Positions 7,133 to 11,039 of a DNA stretch of 11,039 nt are shown here, piece by piece. The translations under genes were made by a program, and so were the position numbers. This DNA is from an uncultured bacterium. GTDB taxonomy: Bacteria; Cyanobacteriota; Vampirovibrionia; Gastranaerophilales; Gastranaerophilaceae. The notes below the pieces were generated by a model, which made no database searches, was not told the DNA's origin, and was given only the letters and a program-made list of their open reading frames with translations. The stretch covers positions 1 to 11,039 of the forward strand of contig CAMDZX010000050.1 in assembly GCA_945910925.1 (NCBI GenBank), written 5' to 3'. How positions within the stretch are numbered: position 1 is the first letter of the stretch; every line of letters starts with the position of its first letter.

Positions 7133-7699
7133 ATGTCAGAAGCAGTTGATGAGTTATTTTTAGAAGGCGAAGAAAAAATGGAAAAAGCTATTGCCCAAAT
7201 GATGAGAGAATTTGGGACAATCAGAACAGGGCGTGCAAATCCGATTATATTGGACAAAGTTCTTGTTGATTATTATGGTGCACCAACACCATTAAGACAA
7301 ATGTCACAAGTAACGGTTAGCGAAGGTACAACTTTGATTATCACACCTTATGATAAGACAATATTAAAAGAAATTGAAAAAGCTATTATTAAAGCCGAGC
7401 TTGGAATCGCACCAAACAGCGACGGTATTTGTATCAGATTAAAATTCCCGCCTTTAACTGAAGAAAGAAGAAAAGAAATCGTTAAAGATGTTAAGAAAAT
7501 CGGTGAAGACTCTAAAGTTGCAGTTAGAAATATTCGCAGAGATTTGACTGATTCTCTGAAAAAAATAGAAAAAGAAGAAAAATTACCGGAAGACACTGTA
7601 AAAGATTATCAGGATGAAATCCAAAAACTTACTGATAAGTACACAAAATCTATTGATAATTCGGTTTCAGAAAAAGAAAAAGAGGTTTTGACCGTATAA
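7133..7699 (+). CDS. frr: Ribosome recycling factor
   Basis: The protein splits the post-termination ribosome together with EF-G. The 188 residues are close to the usual 185. The core signature is REFGTIRTGRANP (25-37), followed by VDYYGAPTPL (45-54), SDGICIRLKFPPLTEERRKE (96-115), VAVRNIRRD (129-137) and the C-terminal helix ending LTDKY and EKEKEVLTV. An in-frame ATG at 7085 inside pyrH is rejected as the start because the AGAGG at 7123-7127, five bases before 7133, and the family length both favour 7133. The stop shares its last A with the cdsA start (TAATG). The C-terminal EKEK-x-x-TV ending resembles cyanobacterial homologues as I remember them. Confidence 0.97.
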   Translation: MSEAVDELFLEGEEKMEKAIAQMMREFGTIRTGRANPIILDKVLVDYYGAPTPLRQMSQVTVSEGTTLIITPYDKTILKEIEKAIIKAELGIAPNSDGICIRLKFPPLTEERRKEIVKDVKKIGEDSKVAVRNIRRDLTDSLKKIEKEEKLPEDTVKDYQDEIQKLTDKYTKSIDNSVSEKEKEVLTV

Positions 7700-8583
7700 T
7701 GGATAACAGGATAAGCAGAATAATAACCGGAACTATACTTGGATTTACCGTGCTTGGTATGATATCATACGGCGGTGTCCCTCTGTTCTTGTTGACATTG
7801 ATTGTAATATACTTTGCAACAAAAGAATATGTTCTTATACTTCGCCATAAAGGTTTTTATCCGAGTATAAAAGTTATTCTGTTTGCTGATGCTTTTTTTG
7901 CAATTCTTGCATACTTGAATAAGTTCAATATGTTGTCTTTTGCGGTTACGATATCTTCAATAGCAGCATTTATTTGGGTGCTATTCAAGGGGCGTCAGCC
8001 TTATATTGCAAATGTTGCAACTACTATATTGGGATTTATTTATAGCGGGTTATTTCCGTTGTATCTGATATTTATACGTGATATCGGAACACATCCTCAG
8101 TATATGTATATGATAAAAATGCCGTCAGAACATGAAGGACTAGGATACTTGGTGCTTTTGTTCTTCTGTGTATTGTTTACGGATACAGGATGCTATTATT
8201 TTGGGATGAAGTTTGGTAAACACAAACTGGCACCTGTTATAAGTCCAAACAAAACTATTGAAGGCTCTATCGGTGGGTCACTATGTTCGTTGCTCGGTGC
8301 AATAGGTATTGGGTATTTTTATCATATTGCTTGGTACCATTGCATTGTAATCGGACTTTTGATTGCATTCTTTGCTCAAATCGGTGACTTGTGCGAATCC
8401 TTGATAAAGCGGGATGCGGGAGTCAAAGATTCCGGCAATACTCTACCCGGACATGGCGGTTTCTTGGACAGAACAGACAGTTATGTCTTTACACTTCCTG
8501 TATTGTACTACTATTTCCAATATTTTATTTATACTGACGGAACACTTAATAATATTCTTCAATTCTTTAAAGGCTTGATATAA
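7699..8583 (+). CDS. cdsA: Phosphatidate cytidylyltransferase (CDP-diacylglycerol synthase)
   Basis: This inner-membrane enzyme makes CDP-diacylglycerol from phosphatidic acid and CTP, the branch point for phospholipid synthesis. The 294-residue protein has about eight hydrophobic segments (roughly 12-40, 58-75, 80-96, 106-126, 149-167, 191-209, 213-230 and 262-278). The C-terminal family signature is complete at 234-260: SLIKR, then Lys243-Asp244, LPGHGG (249-254) and DRTD (257-260). An upstream conserved SPNKTIEGSIGG lies at 182-193. It starts within the frr stop codon (TAATG) and its own stop likewise overlaps the rnc start, so translation is probably coupled on both sides. The uppS gene that often sits between frr and cdsA is absent here. 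Confidence 0.95.
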   Translation: MDNRISRIITGTILGFTVLGMISYGGVPLFLLTLIVIYFATKEYVLILRHKGFYPSIKVILFADAFFAILAYLNKFNMLSFAVTISSIAAFIWVLFKGRQPYIANVATTILGFIYSGLFPLYLIFIRDIGTHPQYMYMIKMPSEHEGLGYLVLLFFCVLFTDTGCYYFGMKFGKHKLAPVISPNKTIEGSIGGSLCSLLGAIGIGYFYHIAWYHCIVIGLLIAFFAQIGDLCESLIKRDAGVKDSGNTLPGHGGFLDRTDSYVFTLPVLYYYFQYFIYTDGTLNNILQFFKGLI

Positions 8584-9266
8584 TGTGTCAGAATATTCTT
8601 GATATCAAATGTGACAATTCGGAACTTTTTAAGAAGGCAATAACTCATCCTTCTTATACGCAAGAACAAGAATTGTCGCATTTAGAAAGCTACGAGCGAC
8701 TGGAATTCTTTGGAGATTCCGTATTGAAACTGTATTCCTCAGAGTTGCTTTTGAAGAAATTCCCCGAATACGATGAGGGGAGATTGTCAAAAATTCGTTC
8801 AATTTTGGTGTCCGACGCAACAATTGCCAAAATAGCCTTTGATATCGGATTGAATCGTTTAGTAAAAATGTCCGACTCAGAAGAAAAACAAGGGGGAAGA
8901 AAGAGAGAATCAAATATTGCCTGTTCGTTTGAGGCATTATTAGGGGCGTATTATTTAGACGGAAAGCAAGCAGAAGTAAAACAGTTTTTAGAATATCGCT
9001 TATCAGAGTTTATTGATGAAATTGATACAAACTTTGCGAAGTTTAATGCAAAAGCGGTTTTGCAAGAGTATACTCAATCTTTAACAAAAGAACTTCCCGA
9101 GTATGAAGTTGTGAGTATTACAGGACCTGCACACAAACCTGTTTTTAAAGTTCAGGTTAAATACGAAAACAAAATACTGGCTTTTGGTGAAGGAAAGTCA
9201 AAAAAAGAAGCCGAGCAAAATGCTGCCTATCAGGCATGTTTAACTCTTGGGATAATAAAGGAATAA
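8583..9266 (+). CDS. rnc: Ribonuclease III
   Basis: The enzyme cleaves double-stranded RNA, for example in rRNA precursors. The 227 residues have the normal order: a catalytic domain (about 5-148) and a C-terminal double-stranded-RNA-binding domain (about 155-222, ending in GEGKSKKEAEQNAA). The signature ERLEFFGDS (38-46) supplies Glu38, Glu41 and Asp45. In the second metal-binding motif, usually A-D-x-x-E-A-L, the sequence is ACSFEALLGA (113-122). Glu117 is kept, but the position that is Asp114 in the E. coli enzyme is Cys114 (codon TGT at 8922-8924). The rest of the protein is intact, so I still call an active-looking RNase III with an altered site. It overlaps the cdsA stop by one base (TAATG), has no separate ribosome site, and is followed 3 bp later by rpe. 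Confidence 0.95.
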   Translation: MCQNILDIKCDNSELFKKAITHPSYTQEQELSHLESYERLEFFGDSVLKLYSSELLLKKFPEYDEGRLSKIRSILVSDATIAKIAFDIGLNRLVKMSDSEEKQGGRKRESNIACSFEALLGAYYLDGKQAEVKQFLEYRLSEFIDEIDTNFAKFNAKAVLQEYTQSLTKELPEYEVVSITGPAHKPVFKVQVKYENKILAFGEGKSKKEAEQNAAYQACLTLGIIKE

Positions 9267-9269
9267 ATA

Positions 9270-9920
9270 ATGAATAAAATCATCGTTTCACCGTCAATAT
9301 TGTCTGCAGATTTCGCCAACCTTGAAAGAGATATTAAGCGTGCAGAACAAGCAGGTGCAGATTGGATTCACGTTGATGTTATGGATGGTCATTTCGTTCC
9401 GAATATAACTATAGGAATTCCCGTAGTCAAAGCCATTCGTAAGATAACAGGCTTACCGCTTGATGTACACTTGATGATAGAAAACCCTGATAAATATATT
9501 GTTGCATTTGCAAAAGCCGGTGCTGATATAATTACTTTTCATTATGAAGCGACTTGTGAAGATACTGTTCACGTAATAGATTTAATCAAAAAGTGTAATA
9601 TCAAAGCAGGTCTTGCAATAAAACCTAAAACTACACAAGAAAGATTATACCCGTATTTAAAAGATATAGATATGGCTCTTGTTATGACTGTTGAACCCGG
9701 ATTTGGCGGACAGGAATTTATGCATCACTGCGCAATGAAAATTCCTAAAATAAAAGAGCGAGTAGGAGAAAAATTTATTATCCAAGTTGATGGCGGAATT
9801 AATAACGTAACGTCTAAAATATGTACCTCATTAGGTGCAACCTCTCTTGTCGCAGGAAGCTATGTCTATGGGGCACAGGATATGGAGCTTGCTGTCAGAA
9901 ATTTAAAAAACATGCAATAA
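9270..9920 (+). CDS. rpe: Ribulose-phosphate 3-epimerase
   Basis: The enzyme interconverts D-ribulose 5-phosphate and D-xylulose 5-phosphate in the pentose phosphate pathway. The 216 residues form a full TIM barrel of normal length. Motifs in order are SPSILSADFANL (7-18), HVDVMDGHFVPN (34-45) with metal ligands His34 and Asp36, His67 in DVHLMIENP (65-73), VEPGFGGQEF (141-150), and Asp174 in QVDGGIN (172-178), the second catalytic aspartate. The phosphate-binding end is at LVAGSYVYG (193-201). AAAGGAA (9257-9263) overlaps the end of rnc and serves this start. It is the last gene of the tightly packed pyrH run; 64 bp separate it from the preferred mlaE start. Confidence 0.97.
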   Translation: MNKIIVSPSILSADFANLERDIKRAEQAGADWIHVDVMDGHFVPNITIGIPVVKAIRKITGLPLDVHLMIENPDKYIVAFAKAGADIITFHYEATCEDTVHVIDLIKKCNIKAGLAIKPKTTQERLYPYLKDIDMALVMTVEPGFGGQEFMHHCAMKIPKIKERVGEKFIIQVDGGINNVTSKICTSLGATSLVAGSYVYGAQDMELAVRNLKNMQ

Positions 9921-9942
9921 CTACTTCATTATCCATTATTTG

Positions 9943-9948
9943 TATAAT
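9943..9948 (+). promoter_or_regulatory. Possible -10 element upstream of mlaE
   Basis: A perfect TATAAT (9943-9948) follows the rpe stop and is followed by a second -10-like TATAAC (9951-9956). No -35 hexamer is recognisable 15-18 bp upstream. If real, transcription would begin near 9955. That would exclude a TTG at 9940 as the mlaE start codon and leave a very short leader. Confidence 0.3.
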
Positions 9949-9984
9949 GCTATAACTGTTCAAATTATGATACAATTGTTTCAA

Positions 9985-10788
9985 ATGAGAGATTTTTCCA
10001 TAAAGAGTACAATTACATATAAAGTGTATCGTTATATAATTCTTTTAATAGAAGAATTTGTATCAACCATCGGAAATATTGTTATATACGGACGAGAGCT
10101 TTTTAGATTGTTCTTTAAACTTGAATTTGATTGGAAATCTATTGTTGAACAATGCGCACGCTTTGGTGTAAGTTCTCTGCCGATTACATTGTCAATTGTA
10201 GGAATGACATCGGTAATTGTGGCAATGCAGGTTGCGGGAGAAATGGTGAAACAGGGTGCAGGAAACTATGTAGGCTTGCTTGTTGCAATGCTCATCGTAC
10301 GAGAAGCCGGTGTTATCATGTCGGGATTTGCAATTATTTTTATGATAGGTTCTTCTATGGCATCAGAGATTGCGACAATGAGAGTTACCGAACAAATCGA
10401 CGCGATAATTGTTTCTAAGGTCAATCCCATAAGATATCTTTTTGTGCCGCGTGTCGTATCAGGAGTTTTGATGATGCCTCCTGTTATGATTGTGGCATCA
10501 CTGGTTGGAATTATCAGTGGAGGTGTTGCCGCACACCTCGCGTCGGGACTTTCATATAGAGCATATTTTGAATCTGTATGGAGCGGGCTTTATATGAAGG
10601 ATATGAACGTGGCTATTTTAAAATCCGTAGTATTCGGTTTTACAATAGCACTAATCAGTTGTGTATGCGGATACACGGCAGAGGGCGGAGCAAGAGGGGT
10701 CGGAATTGCAACAACAAAAGCCGTTGTATGGTCGTTCGTTGCAATAGTATTGTGGGATTTACTTTTCTCGATAGTATTTTTCTTTTAA
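9985..10788 (+). CDS. mlaE: MlaE-family ABC transporter permease (phospholipid trafficking)
   Basis: The MlaE (DUF140) family is the inner-membrane permease of MCE-type transporters that move phospholipids between the inner and outer membranes. From the ATG at 9985 the protein has 267 residues, near the usual 260. An amphipathic N-terminal stretch (about 10-50) is followed by four or five hydrophobic segments. The family hallmark MRVTEQIDAI lies near 132-141, and the C-terminal GGARGVGIATTKAVV also fits. The preceding motif is unusual: where homologues as I remember them read A-G-R-x-G, this reads I-F-M-I-G, so the conserved arginine is missing. In-frame ATG 9967 and TTG 9940 are alternative starts; none has a Shine-Dalgarno sequence, and 9985 gives the length closest to the family. 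It precedes an MlaF-type ATPase by 12 bp. Substrate is inferred from family only. Confidence 0.88.
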   Translation: MRDFSIKSTITYKVYRYIILLIEEFVSTIGNIVIYGRELFRLFFKLEFDWKSIVEQCARFGVSSLPITLSIVGMTSVIVAMQVAGEMVKQGAGNYVGLLVAMLIVREAGVIMSGFAIIFMIGSSMASEIATMRVTEQIDAIIVSKVNPIRYLFVPRVVSGVLMMPPVMIVASLVGIISGGVAAHLASGLSYRAYFESVWSGLYMKDMNVAILKSVVFGFTIALISCVCGYTAEGGARGVGIATTKAVVWSFVAIVLWDLLFSIVFFF

Positions 10789-10800
10789 AATAGGTGTGTA

Positions 10801-11039
10801 ATGAGTATTGAAGTAAAAAACTTAATAAAAACGTTTGGACGAAAGACAATAATCAACGATATATCTTTTCGGGTAGAATCGGGAGAAATTCTTGCAATTG
10901 TCGGATTTAGCGGTTCCGGTAAAAGTACGGTTTTAAAACTTATTTGCGGTTTGATAGAAAAGGATTCGGGAATTATTGAAACATCGGGTGATATTGCGAT
11001 GGTGTTTCAATATTCGGCACTTATTGACTCGTTGAATGT
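10801..11039 (+). CDS. mlaF: MlaF-type ABC transporter ATP-binding protein, N-terminal 79 residues (partial)
   Basis: This is the ATPase expected to power the MlaE permease just upstream. Only the first 79 codons are present before the window ends. Walker A is GFSGSGKS (35-42), and the Q-loop is VFQYSALIDSL (68-78). The 'FQ-x-x-ALxDSLxV' form of the Q-loop is characteristic of MlaF-like ATPases rather than generic importers. The signature motif, Walker B and H-loop would lie beyond the edge. A short AGGTG (10792-10796) precedes the ATG, 12 bp after the mlaE stop, so the two are co-transcribed. An MCE-domain (MlaD-like) gene is commonly next in such clusters but cannot be seen here. Confidence 0.88.
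   Translation, partial: MSIEVKNLIKTFGRKTIINDISFRVESGEILAIVGFSGSGKSTVLKLICGLIEKDSGIIETSGDIAMVFQYSALIDSLN

Noticed and set aside
6679..7257. Long minus-strand open frame (192 codons) opposite pyrH and frr
   Set aside because: It is antisense to two unmistakable genes, has a Cys/Ile/Arg/Ser-biased composition with no motif, and has no ribosome site.

Overview
The window is AT-rich, densely packed bacterial chromosome made almost entirely of housekeeping genes. A double-membrane (Gram-negative type) bacterium is likely because the right end carries an MlaE-type permease and the start of an MlaF-type ATPase, which together move phospholipids between membranes. The ribosome recycling factor, with its long 'YYGAPTPL' region and EKEK-x-x-TV C-terminus, and the MlaE motif RVTEQIDAI both resemble my recollection of cyanobacterial proteins. 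No photosynthesis gene is visible. A non-photosynthetic relative of Cyanobacteria (Melainabacteria/Gastranaerophilales-like) is my best guess, but it is an inference from remembered family sequences and is not proven here.

Layout. (1) 1-2040, minus strand: the first 680 codons of cobalamin-dependent methionine synthase (metH), running off the left edge. (2) 2041-2172: divergent intergenic region with a plausible plus-strand promoter. (3) 2173-5580, plus strand: a compact three-gene serine operon consisting of a class V aminotransferase, serA and serB. Together they cover all three steps of the phosphorylated serine pathway, with the aminotransferase apparently standing in for classical SerC. 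Serine supplies one-carbon units to folate, and MetH uses methyl-folate, so the two divergent units are metabolically linked. (4) 5593-6266, minus strand: two small exported proteins of unknown function, both with tyrosine-rich C-terminal halves and one also with a histidine-rich segment. A perfect 12-bp inverted repeat brackets the predicted promoter of the first. (5) 6339-9920, plus strand: a tightly packed run of pyrH, frr, cdsA, rnc and rpe, with two 1-bp TAATG stop/start overlaps. (6) 9921-11039, plus strand: mlaE, possibly with its own promoter, and the start of mlaF, which is cut by the window end.

I see no rRNA or tRNA gene, CRISPR array, insertion sequence, phage gene, defence system or convincing riboswitch. 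Nothing here amounts to a clearly new biological system. The points most worth checking are the Asp-to-Cys change at a metal-binding position of RNase III, the two unknown tyrosine-rich exported proteins with their operator-like inverted repeat, and the divergent core motif of the MlaE permease.
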